Positions 43,306 to 50,987 of a DNA stretch of 64,000 nucleotides are shown here, piece after piece (within the stretch, counting starts at the first letter, position 1; each line of letters begins with the position of its first letter). The notes beneath the pieces are model-generated. The model saw only the letters and a list, made by a program, of their open reading frames with translations, made no database searches and was not told the DNA's origin. Source of the stretch: Streptomyces sp. NBC_01237 (GTDB taxonomy: Bacteria; Actinomycetota; Actinomycetes; Streptomycetales; Streptomycetaceae); assembly GCF_035917275.1 (NCBI RefSeq), contig NZ_CP108508.1, positions 2,604,001-2,668,000 on the forward strand, read 5' to 3'. A program made the position numbers and the translations under genes.

Positions 43306-44630
43306 CACCGCCACAAGGTGTCTCCGAAATCGGCGTCGGGACGCCAGTCCCGCTGGAATTCACGCCTTCCCCGGGTGGTCAGGCCGTCGGGGAGCACCCA
43401 CAGGCGCTCGTCGAACCACCGCCTGACCTCCTCGAAGCGCCCGGTGAGCTGCTCGACCGACGCCGCCACGACCATGACCTGTCCGATCCGCTGGCTGGTG
43501 TGGACCGCACCGGCCGCGAAGTGCGTGCCGACGGGGTGCTCGATCCGGGCGAACCGCACCTGCTCCAGTGCCACCAGTTCCTCCGGCGTCGGGCAGCCGA
43601 GCAGCGTCCCCGCACGCCCCGGCAGGTAGCAGCCCCCGAAGACGTCCGGGCTGACCTTGGCATCGATCTCGGGGCGGCGCCCGAGCGCGATCTGGACGGC
43701 GCACTCGGCGATGTTCACCCCGAACTTCGCCTGGACCTGCTCATGGACCAGGGCGCCCCCGCGACGGGCGGCGCACTCGCCGAACGTCAGCGTGCCCGAG
43801 GGGCCGTCGTGGAAGAGCTCCATGTGGAACGCCCCGTCCCGCAGGCCGAGCGCGTCGAGCGCGGGCCCCACCAGGCCCCGCGCCTTCTCGTAGACCCGGC
43901 TCTCCTCGCTCGGGTCGAAGTGCCGCAGCCACAGGGGCCGCCCGCTCTCGATGGCGGTGAGGCAGGGATCGCCGTAGGCGCCCACGGCGAGGAAGAGCAA
44001 CTCACCCTCGAAGACCAGGCCGTCGACGAACCACTCGTCCCCCACGACGTGTTCCTCCAGGACGAAGGTGCGCTGTCCTGTCCTGTTCCTGCGGTACTCC
44101 TCGCTCCTCGCCCGGAGCTCCCCGATGCTCCTGACCGACGTGGTGAGGGCCGTGGCGGCACCGGCCACCGGCTTCAGCACGGCGGGCGCGAAGGGCAGTT
44201 CCGGAAGGCCGGAGACCGAGTAGACGTCCTCGATCACCACGCACCGGGCGGCCGGCAGCCCGGCCCCGTGCACCGCGGCCTTCTGAAGGGACTTGTCCCG
44301 GAAACGTACCGCCGTCTCCGGATCGAGCCCCGGCACACCCAGCTGACGGGCCACCATGCCCGCGGTGACCACGGAGTACTCGTCGGAGGTGTGTACGGCG
44401 TCGAAGTCGCCGGCGCCGAGACCGGCCCGGCGCAGCCCCATCAGCACGGCCTCGGCACTGGACTGGTCGTCGACCCTGAGAACGGTGAGCTCGGGCGGGA
44501 CGTTCATGAGCCCGTCGTCCCAACCGCTCGCGCCACAGACGACCACGGCGTCCACGCCCAGCCGGACGCACGCGTCCAGGGTGTACCGGTCCAGACCCAC
44601 GATCAGCAGGCGCGGTCGGGTCTCAGCCAT
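43305..44630 (-). CDS. ATP-grasp ligase
   Basis: A 441-residue ATP-grasp enzyme. The N-terminal pre-ATP-grasp domain (about 1-100) begins RLLIVGLDRYTLDACVRLG. RFRDKSLQKAAVHGAGLPAA and APAVLKPVAGAAT form the ATP-binding core, EEHVVGDEWFVDG the adenine-contacting strand, and FHMELFHDG with FGECAARRGGALVHE the Mg2+ site. This is the carbamoyl-phosphate-synthase-like group that includes amino-acid and dipeptide ligases such as BacD and DdaF. It probably joins a carboxylate, activated as acyl phosphate, to an amine. GGAGG precedes ATG 44630, and the start overlaps the A-domain gene by 8 bases. It may do the bond-forming step that a condensation domain would normally do. Confidence 0.85.
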   Translation of the reverse strand: MAETRPRLLIVGLDRYTLDACVRLGVDAVVVCGASGWDDGLMNVPPELTVLRVDDQSSAEAVLMGLRRAGLGAGDFDAVHTSDEYSVVTAGMVARQLGVPGLDPETAVRFRDKSLQKAAVHGAGLPAARCVVIEDVYSVSGLPELPFAPAVLKPVAGAATALTTSVRSIGELRARSEEYRRNRTGQRTFVLEEHVVGDEWFVDGLVFEGELLFLAVGAYGDPCLTAIESGRPLWLRHFDPSEESRVYEKARGLVGPALDALGLRDGAFHMELFHDGPSGTLTFGECAARRGGALVHEQVQAKFGVNIAECAVQIALGRRPEIDAKVSPDVFGGCYLPGRAGTLLGCPTPEELVALEQVRFARIEHPVGTHFAAGAVHTSQRIGQVMVVAASVEQLTGRFEEVRRWFDERLWVLPDGLTTRGRREFQRDWRPDADFGDTLWR

Positions 44631-46155
44631 GGTTGTTCCTCCTGTCGTGCGTGCGTCCCCAGTCCTCCAGGGCGGCACGGTCCAACTTTCCGTTCGGCGT
44701 CAGCGGCAGGGCGTCGACCACCACCGCGCGGGCGGGCACCAGGTACTCGGGGAGCGCCGCGGCCAGCGCCTGGCGCACGGCGAGCGGATCCCCGGACGCG
44801 ACCGCGGCCGCACTGTCCGGCCGCGTCGTGTAGGCGAGCACCATCGACTGGCAGCCGCCGTCCGCCTCGCGGACCGGGACCGCGGCGCAGTTGAGGACAC
44901 CCGGCACCGAGCGGCCCGCGTGCTCCACCTCGGCGGGTTCGACGCGGTACCCCCGGACCTTCAACTGCCGGTCCCTGCGGCCGAGGTAGCGCAGCAGCCC
45001 TTCGCCGTCCACGCGCCCCTGGTCCCCGGTCCCGTACACCCGGGAGGGGACGCCGTCGATCGTGACGGTACGGAACCTCTCCCCGGTCAGCTCGTCCTGC
45101 CCCAGGTAGCCTGCGGCCAGCGCCTCGCCCGCCACGCAGATCTCGCCCTCCTGGCCGGGGAGGCACACCTTGTCGTCGGCCATCACGTGGATCCGTGTTC
45201 CCGGCGCGGCCGTGCCGAGCGGAACGCCCTCGGGCTCGTCGCAGTCCTGCGGGCGGACCCGGTGGGCGGAGACGAACATGCAGCACTCGACGGGTCCGTA
45301 GCAGTTCACCAGTGGGGTCTGCGGATGGGCCAGGACGAACCTGGCCGCGTGGGCCCGGGACATCGCCTCGCCGCTGACGAAGACCGACCGCAGGCCGGCG
45401 AAGCAGCCCGGATCCACATCGACGAACAGGTTGAACAGGGCGGTGGGCAGATGCACCGCGTTCGCGCCGTCCTCGTCGACGGCCCTGCGCAGGGACTCCG
45501 GGAGGAACATCCGGTCGCCCTGGAGGAGGCAGGTCCCGCCCGCCACCAGGGTTCCCCACACCTCCAGGGCGTACATGTCCCAGGCCGCGTTCGACACCTG
45601 CGGCATGACGTGGTCGGCACCGAAGGACACCGGCCCCTCCCCGCGGAACAGACGGAGCGCCGCCCGGTGCGGCAGGACCACCGCCTTGGGCACACCGGTG
45701 GTTCCCGAGGTGAAGATGACCATCGCGGGCGAGGCGCCGTCGGCGCCCCGCTCCACGGGCGCGGCCGCCCGGTCGGCGGACTCCCGCAGCGGCTCATCGG
45801 GCGGGGTCAGGACGGGGAATCCGTACGCCGGCGAATCCGCGACGGCCAGCGGCGCCCGCAGCCGCCCGACCAGCGATTCCAGCCGCTGGTCGGGCCAGTC
45901 CGGATCGAGTACGGAGTACGCCGCCCCGCACTTGAGCAGTGCGAGCTGGGTGACGGCCAGGCGCGCCGACCGGGGGAGGACGACGGGAACCAGGCTCCCG
46001 GGGCCGATGCCGTGGCCGGAGAGGACCGAGGCGAAGTGGTCGGCCGCCCGGTCGAGGGTGCGGTAGCTGATGGCCACGCCGTCCTCGACGAGCGCCGGAT
46101 GGTCGGGCCTCTCCCGTGCGCGACGGGTCACCGCCGCATGCAGGGTGCTGTCCAC
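44623..46155 (-). CDS. Stand-alone amino-acid adenylation domain
   Basis: A 510-residue ANL enzyme with all NRPS A-domain cores: FTSGTTGVPKAVVLPH (A3), CYGPVECC (A5), YGTGDQGR (A7), GRRDRQLKVRGYRVEPAEVE (A8) and LTPNGKLDR with the catalytic Lys (A10). Aligned by eye to GrsA, the specificity positions read D-M-L-H-F-S-C-M-F-K. The leading Asp fits an alpha-amino acid, but I do not recognise the code. No condensation, carrier or thioesterase part is fused; the carrier is the separate 87-residue protein two genes upstream. GTG 46155 directly follows the previous TGA, with GAGGGGG as ribosome site. Confidence 0.9.
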   Translation of the reverse strand: MDSTLHAAVTRRARERPDHPALVEDGVAISYRTLDRAADHFASVLSGHGIGPGSLVPVVLPRSARLAVTQLALLKCGAAYSVLDPDWPDQRLESLVGRLRAPLAVADSPAYGFPVLTPPDEPLRESADRAAAPVERGADGASPAMVIFTSGTTGVPKAVVLPHRAALRLFRGEGPVSFGADHVMPQVSNAAWDMYALEVWGTLVAGGTCLLQGDRMFLPESLRRAVDEDGANAVHLPTALFNLFVDVDPGCFAGLRSVFVSGEAMSRAHAARFVLAHPQTPLVNCYGPVECCMFVSAHRVRPQDCDEPEGVPLGTAAPGTRIHVMADDKVCLPGQEGEICVAGEALAAGYLGQDELTGERFRTVTIDGVPSRVYGTGDQGRVDGEGLLRYLGRRDRQLKVRGYRVEPAEVEHAGRSVPGVLNCAAVPVREADGGCQSMVLAYTTRPDSAAAVASGDPLAVRQALAAALPEYLVPARAVVVDALPLTPNGKLDRAALEDWGRTHDRRNNHG

Positions 46156-47967
46156 TCAGGCCCCCTCGGGCGGCAGGACGGCGAATGGACAACGCAGCAG
46201 GGACAGCGCGAGGTCCTGGACGCCGAAGACGGTGAAGTGGTGTTCCTGCGGTGCGGCCGTCCCATCGAGCCGCACCTCGAAGACGACGCTCCGGCCGGGC
46301 TCGACCCGGTGCACCGGTGGGGACACGGTGGCGGCGAGCCCCCAGGGGACGAACACGCCCACCTGCACGGGCTCCGGCCGCGACGACGCGACCGTGACCT
46401 CGATCCGGAGCACCGCTCCGGCGCACACCGTCGCCTCCGCGTGCGCGCCGAGCCGTGCCCCGCCCTCCATCGCGTAGCCGACCGGTCCGCAGCTCAGACA
46501 CACGTGCGCGGTCGTGAGGGGGACCCGGGCGGTGAACCCCCGGCGCGGGTATTCCCAAGCGGTCCGCCCGCACAGCACGCAGGGGGTGGCCGTCGCGTCC
46601 GACGGCGAGACCGTGCTCCGGTCACCGAAGAAGCGGGGGAACTCCGCGAGCCCGTCGTCGGGGCGCTCGGCTATCCGTACGGCCATCGCCCGATCCAGTG
46701 AACGAGCCTCGTCGATGAGCGAGTCGAGGAACTTCGCCCGCTCCTCCCCCAGCCCCATGACCGGCCGGACGGCCGTCGTCTCGATCCGTTCCGCCAGCCG
46801 CTCCAGCGGTGCCCGCAAGGGGTGCGCTGCGGGCAGCATGCCGGTCATGAGGAAGCCGCGGGCCCGCGAGCCGAGATCACGCACGAGCCCCGCCGATATG
46901 TCCCGGTCCGGCGCCGGCCGTCGCGCATCGCGATAGGCCGAACTCCCCAACCCCACCTGGATGAACGAGGGGTAGGGGTGCATGCTCCCCAGGCTCGCGT
47001 TCAGCACCCGGGCGGTGCTCCCCCCGCTCCCCGCCGAGTCCAGCCAGACGAGGTTCTCCACCCGGGCCGACTGGTGCATGGACAGCCCGGCGACCACCGC
47101 CTGGGCCGGGCCGTCGACGCCGTTCAGGAGCAGTTGGTAGCGGGGGGCGTAGGAGGCGAGATCCGCCAGGGCGCCGCTGTCACAGCCGCTGAGTACGAGC
47201 TCCGCGGTGCGGACCCGGTGGGCGGGGATCAGCTTGTCCTCGGGCTTGTAGCAGCCCCGCCCGTACGAGCAGGTGGGGCCGGGCCGTTCGGGGCCGGCGG
47301 CCGGGCTGAGCCCGCACACGGTGTGGGCGCCGAGGTTGATGCTGTCCTCGGTGCCGTGACCGCTGACCATCACGCGCTGCCAGACCCGCTCCTCCGCGAT
47401 GCGGCCGAGCTGCACGCCGCCCAGCGACCGCGAGTCGTAGTACGTCGCCGAAGTGGCCACCGGCTCGATGTCGAGATCGGTGAAAAGACCCGTCCCGCCC
47501 TCGCCGGCCACGTCCCCGTACTGCTTGGCGATCATCCAGGTGATCGAGTGGAGGTCGCGGCCGGTCAACAGGAAGACATCCCTGCCCCGCCGGTAGGCGT
47601 CCACCAGGACCGGTCCGATGACCTCCATACGCAGGTCCTCGTAGCGGCCGAGGACGATCAACGAGCCATCGCCCAGGGGCGGTTCCCCGTCCGTCCACTC
47701 CCCGGCCAGCGGGCGGGCGAACGCCCGGACCGCCTCCGGAAGGTCCCCCAGGACCACGCCCGCCGCACACACGGGCGGCTCCCGCAGAGCGGCGTAGAGC
47801 CCCTCCGCGAGGGCGAGCGAAGCCTTGAGGTCGACGCGCTCGCCGATCCACACCGGCACGGCGGTCCCCCGCTCGCCCCGCCCCCGGGCCGCCTGGAACT
47901 CGGTGACCGAGACCTCGAAGTCCGCGGCGCCGACCACCGCACGGAACACACCGCGCACGCCCGTCAC
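46156..47967 (-). CDS. Caspase-like (CHAT/gingipain-type) protein with zinc ribbon
   Basis: A 603-residue protein not assigned to a known biosynthetic family. A caspase-like dyad is visible: His204 in VMVSGHGTEDSINLG and Cys262 in AELVLSGCDSGALADL, each after a predicted core strand as in clan CD peptidases. The N-terminal 130 residues are unassigned. A pair of CxxC motifs (Cys463/466 and Cys490/493) forms a probable zinc ribbon, and the C-terminal 100 residues look like a beta-sandwich. There is no signal peptide. GTG 47967 overlaps the carrier-protein stop as GTGA. Its place between carrier and A domain suggests that it acts on the assembled intermediate, for example in cleavage, release or acyl transfer. 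That role is inference. Confidence 0.75.
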   Translation of the reverse strand: MTGVRGVFRAVVGAADFEVSVTEFQAARGRGERGTAVPVWIGERVDLKASLALAEGLYAALREPPVCAAGVVLGDLPEAVRAFARPLAGEWTDGEPPLGDGSLIVLGRYEDLRMEVIGPVLVDAYRRGRDVFLLTGRDLHSITWMIAKQYGDVAGEGGTGLFTDLDIEPVATSATYYDSRSLGGVQLGRIAEERVWQRVMVSGHGTEDSINLGAHTVCGLSPAAGPERPGPTCSYGRGCYKPEDKLIPAHRVRTAELVLSGCDSGALADLASYAPRYQLLLNGVDGPAQAVVAGLSMHQSARVENLVWLDSAGSGGSTARVLNASLGSMHPYPSFIQVGLGSSAYRDARRPAPDRDISAGLVRDLGSRARGFLMTGMLPAAHPLRAPLERLAERIETTAVRPVMGLGEERAKFLDSLIDEARSLDRAMAVRIAERPDDGLAEFPRFFGDRSTVSPSDATATPCVLCGRTAWEYPRRGFTARVPLTTAHVCLSCGPVGYAMEGGARLGAHAEATVCAGAVLRIEVTVASSRPEPVQVGVFVPWGLAATVSPPVHRVEPGRSVVFEVRLDGTAAPQEHHFTVFGVQDLALSLLRCPFAVLPPEGA

Positions 47968-48227
47968 CCCGCCGCCCCGATCTTCAGCATCGCGGCGGCA
48001 AGGGCGTCGACCGTACGGTGCTCGAAGATCGCCCGGAGGGGCAGGTCGCACCCGGCCTCGTCCCCGATCCTCGACGCGGCGCGCACCGCCCCCAGCGAAT
48101 GGCCGCCGAGTTCGAAGAAGTCCTGATCGGACTCGACCCGATCAAGCCCCAGAACGTCCTCCCAGACCCCCGTGATGTGCTCGATCAACTCCGGACGCGA
48201 GAACCGGTCCTTCTCGATGACGCTCAC
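47964..48227 (-). CDS. Peptidyl/acyl carrier protein
   Basis: An 87-residue phosphopantetheine carrier. DFFELGGHSLGAVRA carries the attachment Ser44, and a four-helix pattern spans the rest; LGGHSL is the NRPS-type sequence. It overlaps both neighbours by four bases (GTGA). It probably holds the aminoacyl group loaded by the stand-alone adenylation enzyme. No phosphopantetheinyl transferase is in the window, so one must come from elsewhere. Confidence 0.93.
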   Translation of the reverse strand: MSVIEKDRFSRPELIEHITGVWEDVLGLDRVESDQDFFELGGHSLGAVRAASRIGDEAGCDLPLRAIFEHRTVDALAAAMLKIGAAG

Positions 48228-49093
48228 CCCGGCAGGAAGGTGAAGTCCTCGCCGACTTCACGGGAGAGGACGAAGAACTTCTTGGCACGCTCGGCGATGT
48301 CGAGCAGTTCCGGATCGCCGGACTCCCGGGTGATGTCGATGAGCCAGTCCCAGGAAGCCCCGATCGGCACTTCCTCGGTGAAGTGGATCCGGCCCAGCAG
48401 GAAGGCGATGTCCTTGATGTTGTGCCGGGAGACCACGGTGCTCAGGGCGCGCAGCCGCTCCGGCAACTCCGGGGAGGACGGCTTGCGCTCCACCGGCGTG
48501 GCCCGCAGGCCGGGCTCGTACGACTCGGGGCGGGCGAAGATGTCGGACGGCTTGAAGCCGGGCCCCGCCGCGAAGTCGAGACAGAGCGACCAACGGCTGC
48601 GCGAGGACATGTTCATGCCCGCATGGATCTGGGCGGCGTCCAGGAACCACACCTCGCCCTTGCGCATGTGGAAGACCATGTCCTCGTCGGAGTTGACCGC
48701 GTGCTCGTTGTCCTCCAGGAAGAGGATCACCCGGAAGAACTCCTGCACGTCACCGGCCTCGATGAAGTCCCGGTGCGGAATGATCGAGAACTCGACGACG
48801 TTGCGCCCTCGCACCATCGTCATGCGCTCCGGATTGAACCGGCTGGTCAGCACCTCACGCAGATACGGAACCTCGTCGAGGAGCGCGGTGGCCTGCCCGG
48901 GGCGCTGCTCGTGCCCGTACCAGAAACCGTCGTGCTGGTCCCCGGAGGCGTTCCACAGGTTGAGGTTCAGCCAGGTGCCCGTGGTGAAGGCCTGGTACGG
49001 CTCCTGCAGAGCCGACATGGCCGAGAGCCGGGCGATGTCCTTGGCGAGGCGCTCGTCGTCGAACGGGATGCGGCCGAGTATCACTGAGGCCAT
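48224..49093 (-). CDS. Fe(II)/2-oxoglutarate proline-hydroxylase-type oxygenase
   Basis: A 289-residue enzyme that, from memory, aligns over its full length with Streptomyces proline 3-hydroxylase. Shared blocks are VPYLREVLTSRF, IIPHRDFIE, HMRKGEVWFLDAA, SLCLDFA, and a C-terminal DWLIDI. Iron ligands are His107, Asp109 and His157. Arg167 is the likely 2-oxoglutarate contact, close to the numbers in the known enzyme. It should hydroxylate L-proline or a related amino acid, but the position (3 or 4) cannot be fixed by eye. The ATG has a distant GGAAGGA. Its stop overlaps the carrier-protein start as GTGA. Confidence 0.85.
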   Translation of the reverse strand: MASVILGRIPFDDERLAKDIARLSAMSALQEPYQAFTTGTWLNLNLWNASGDQHDGFWYGHEQRPGQATALLDEVPYLREVLTSRFNPERMTMVRGRNVVEFSIIPHRDFIEAGDVQEFFRVILFLEDNEHAVNSDEDMVFHMRKGEVWFLDAAQIHAGMNMSSRSRWSLCLDFAAGPGFKPSDIFARPESYEPGLRATPVERKPSSPELPERLRALSTVVSRHNIKDIAFLLGRIHFTEEVPIGASWDWLIDITRESGDPELLDIAERAKKFFVLSREVGEDFTFLPG

Positions 49094-49144
49094 GGGTGGG
49101 ACGTGTCCTTCCTGGCGAATGTCGTCCGAATGCCGGGCGGGGGT

Positions 49145-50146
49145 TCAGAGCTCGAAACCCGCGGGGAAGGGGTCGTCGGGAGACAGGAAGTACTGTGCGG
49201 TGCCGGTGATCCAGGCCCGTCCGGTGACCGTCGGCACGACGGCACTGCGGCCCGCGACGGTCGCCTCCTCGACGAGACGGCCGGTGAACTTCGATCCGAT
49301 GAAGGACTCGTTGACGAAATCCGCCCCGATCTCCAGCTCGCCGCGGGCGTGCAGCTGCGCCATCCTCGCGCTGGTGCCGGTGCCGCACGGTGAGCGGTCG
49401 AACCATCCGGGGTAGATGGACATGGCGTGGCGTGAGTGCTCCGCATCGGACCCCGGCGCGGCGAAGTACACGTGCCGAACGCCCCGGATCCGGGAGTCCT
49501 CGGGGTGCACCGGCTCATCGGCGTCGTTGATCGCCTGCATCGTGGCCAGCCCCGCGGCCGTGATCTGCTCCTTGGCCTTCCGGTCGAACGGCAGCCCGTA
49601 GTCGTCGAGTTGCACAATCGCGTAGAAGTTGCCGCCGTAGGCCAGGTCGTAGCGGACGGTACCGAACCCGGGGACCTCAAGCTCGGCGTCCAGTCTCTCG
49701 GAGAACGCCGGCACGTTCCTGAAGGTGACGTGCCGTGCGACCCCGTCCGATACCGCCACATCGACGACGACCAGACCGGCCGGGGTCTCCAGGCGCACGG
49801 TCGTGACCGGCTCGGTCACGGTGACCATGCCCGTCTCCACCAGAACGGTCGCGACCCCGATCGTGCCGTGCCCGCACATCGGGAGATAGCCGGACACCTC
49901 GATGAACAGCACACCCCAGTCCGCGTCGGGCCGGGTCGGCGGCTGGAGAATCGCTCCGCTCATCGACGCGTGGCCCCTGGGCTCGGTCACCAGCAGGGTC
50001 CTGATGTGGTCGAGGTTCTCACGGAAGTGGATCCGGCGTTCCGCCATCGTCGCTCCGGGGATCACCCCGATCCCCCCAGTGATCACACGGGTGGGCATGC
50101 CTTCGGTGTGGGAGTCCACCGCATGGAAGATTCGATTGGTACGCAC
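49145..50146 (-). CDS. Proline racemase / hydroxyproline 2-epimerase family protein
   Basis: A 333-residue two-base epimerase. Both catalytic cysteines are present at Cys91 (MCGHGTIG) and Cys254 (SPCGTGTSA), so it is an epimerase rather than a trans-3-hydroxyproline dehydratase, which has Thr at the second site. HAVDSHTEGMPTRVITGGIG is the family N-terminus. I chose GTG 50146 because GAGAGG lies 6 bases upstream and it starts one base after the PhzF stop; the longer start would be a TTG. Beside a proline hydroxylase it should invert C-alpha of proline or hydroxyproline, giving a D-configured or cis/trans-switched building block. Confidence 0.88.
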   Translation of the reverse strand: MRTNRIFHAVDSHTEGMPTRVITGGIGVIPGATMAERRIHFRENLDHIRTLLVTEPRGHASMSGAILQPPTRPDADWGVLFIEVSGYLPMCGHGTIGVATVLVETGMVTVTEPVTTVRLETPAGLVVVDVAVSDGVARHVTFRNVPAFSERLDAELEVPGFGTVRYDLAYGGNFYAIVQLDDYGLPFDRKAKEQITAAGLATMQAINDADEPVHPEDSRIRGVRHVYFAAPGSDAEHSRHAMSIYPGWFDRSPCGTGTSARMAQLHARGELEIGADFVNESFIGSKFTGRLVEEATVAGRSAVVPTVTGRAWITGTAQYFLSPDDPFPAGFEL

Positions 50147-50147
50147 G

Positions 50148-50987
50148 TCATCCCTCTCGGCTCTGGTCAAGGTCGTCGTCGGACAGGTGGATCGTCCCGT
50201 TCATGTACGGTCTGGCGGCGCCGGACAGGGCGACCCGGTCGCCGTCGAGGCCGCAGTCGAGGCTGATCGTGAGCGTCCGGCCCAGCCGCGGCGAGAACTG
50301 GTGGGCGCGCATCCGGGGCTTCCCCAGCCGCTGTGCCCAGTACGGGACGAGCGCGCAGTGCGCCGACCCGGTGATCGGGTCTTCCGGGATGGACAGCTTC
50401 GGCCCGAAGAACCGCGAGCAGAAGTCCGCCTCGGCGCCCGGCGCGGTGATGACCACGCCACGCAGGTCCAGCGCGGCGAGTGCGACGAGGTCCGGGACCA
50501 CCGAGCGGACCTGTGCCTCGCTGTCGTAGACCGCGACATAGTCCATGGACCGGTAGACCGCCGAGGGCGCGACCGCGCCCAGCCCCCGCAGCAGGTCCAC
50601 CGGCGGTTCCACCGGCGAGAGTTCGAGGGCGGGGAACGTCAGGCCGAACACGTCCCCGTGCCGGGCGACCACGAGCGGTCCACTGGCCGAGTGGAACGTC
50701 ACCTCGTCCCAGCCCGGCTCCAGATGCGTCAGTACGACGTACGCCGCGCCCAAGGTGGCGTGTCCGCACAGGTCCACCTCGGTGGCCGGGGTGAACCAGC
50801 GCAGGTCGTAGGCGTCCCCGTTCCTGACGATGAAGGCCGTTTCCGGAAGGTTGTTCTCCAGGGCGATGGCCTGCATGACGGGCTCGGGAAGCCACGCTTC
50901 GAGCGGGCAGACGGCCGCCGGGTTTCCCCACAGAACACGGTCGGTGAAGGCGTCGACCTGGAAGATCGGAATACTGATCGGGTTCAC
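50148..50987 (-). CDS. PhzF-family isomerase
   Basis: A 279-residue protein with the two-lobe diaminopimelate-epimerase fold. The general acid/base Glu49 is in NNLPETAFIV, and CGHATLGAAYVVL and DPITGSAHCALVPYWAQRLG are the family hallmark loops. PhzF proteins move protons or double bonds in small amino or hydroxy acids. The C-terminal lobe has the same overall fold as the next gene's epimerase, so two related isomerases stand side by side. GTG 50987 overlaps the upstream stop as GTGA. The substrate is unknown and may be a hydroxyproline-derived or cyclic enamine intermediate. Confidence 0.87.
   Translation of the reverse strand: MNPISIPIFQVDAFTDRVLWGNPAAVCPLEAWLPEPVMQAIALENNLPETAFIVRNGDAYDLRWFTPATEVDLCGHATLGAAYVVLTHLEPGWDEVTFHSASGPLVVARHGDVFGLTFPALELSPVEPPVDLLRGLGAVAPSAVYRSMDYVAVYDSEAQVRSVVPDLVALAALDLRGVVITAPGAEADFCSRFFGPKLSIPEDPITGSAHCALVPYWAQRLGKPRMRAHQFSPRLGRTLTISLDCGLDGDRVALSGAARPYMNGTIHLSDDDLDQSREG

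Noticed and set aside
46156-47967. Defence-system (CHAT/caspase effector) interpretation
   Set aside because: No partner sensor, toxin or nuclease genes are near, and the gene is translationally coupled to a carrier protein and an A domain, so a biosynthetic role is preferred though not proven.
49145-50146. trans-3-hydroxyproline dehydratase
   Set aside because: Dehydratases of this family have Thr in place of the second catalytic Cys. Here both Cys91 and Cys254 are present, so an epimerase or racemase is more likely.
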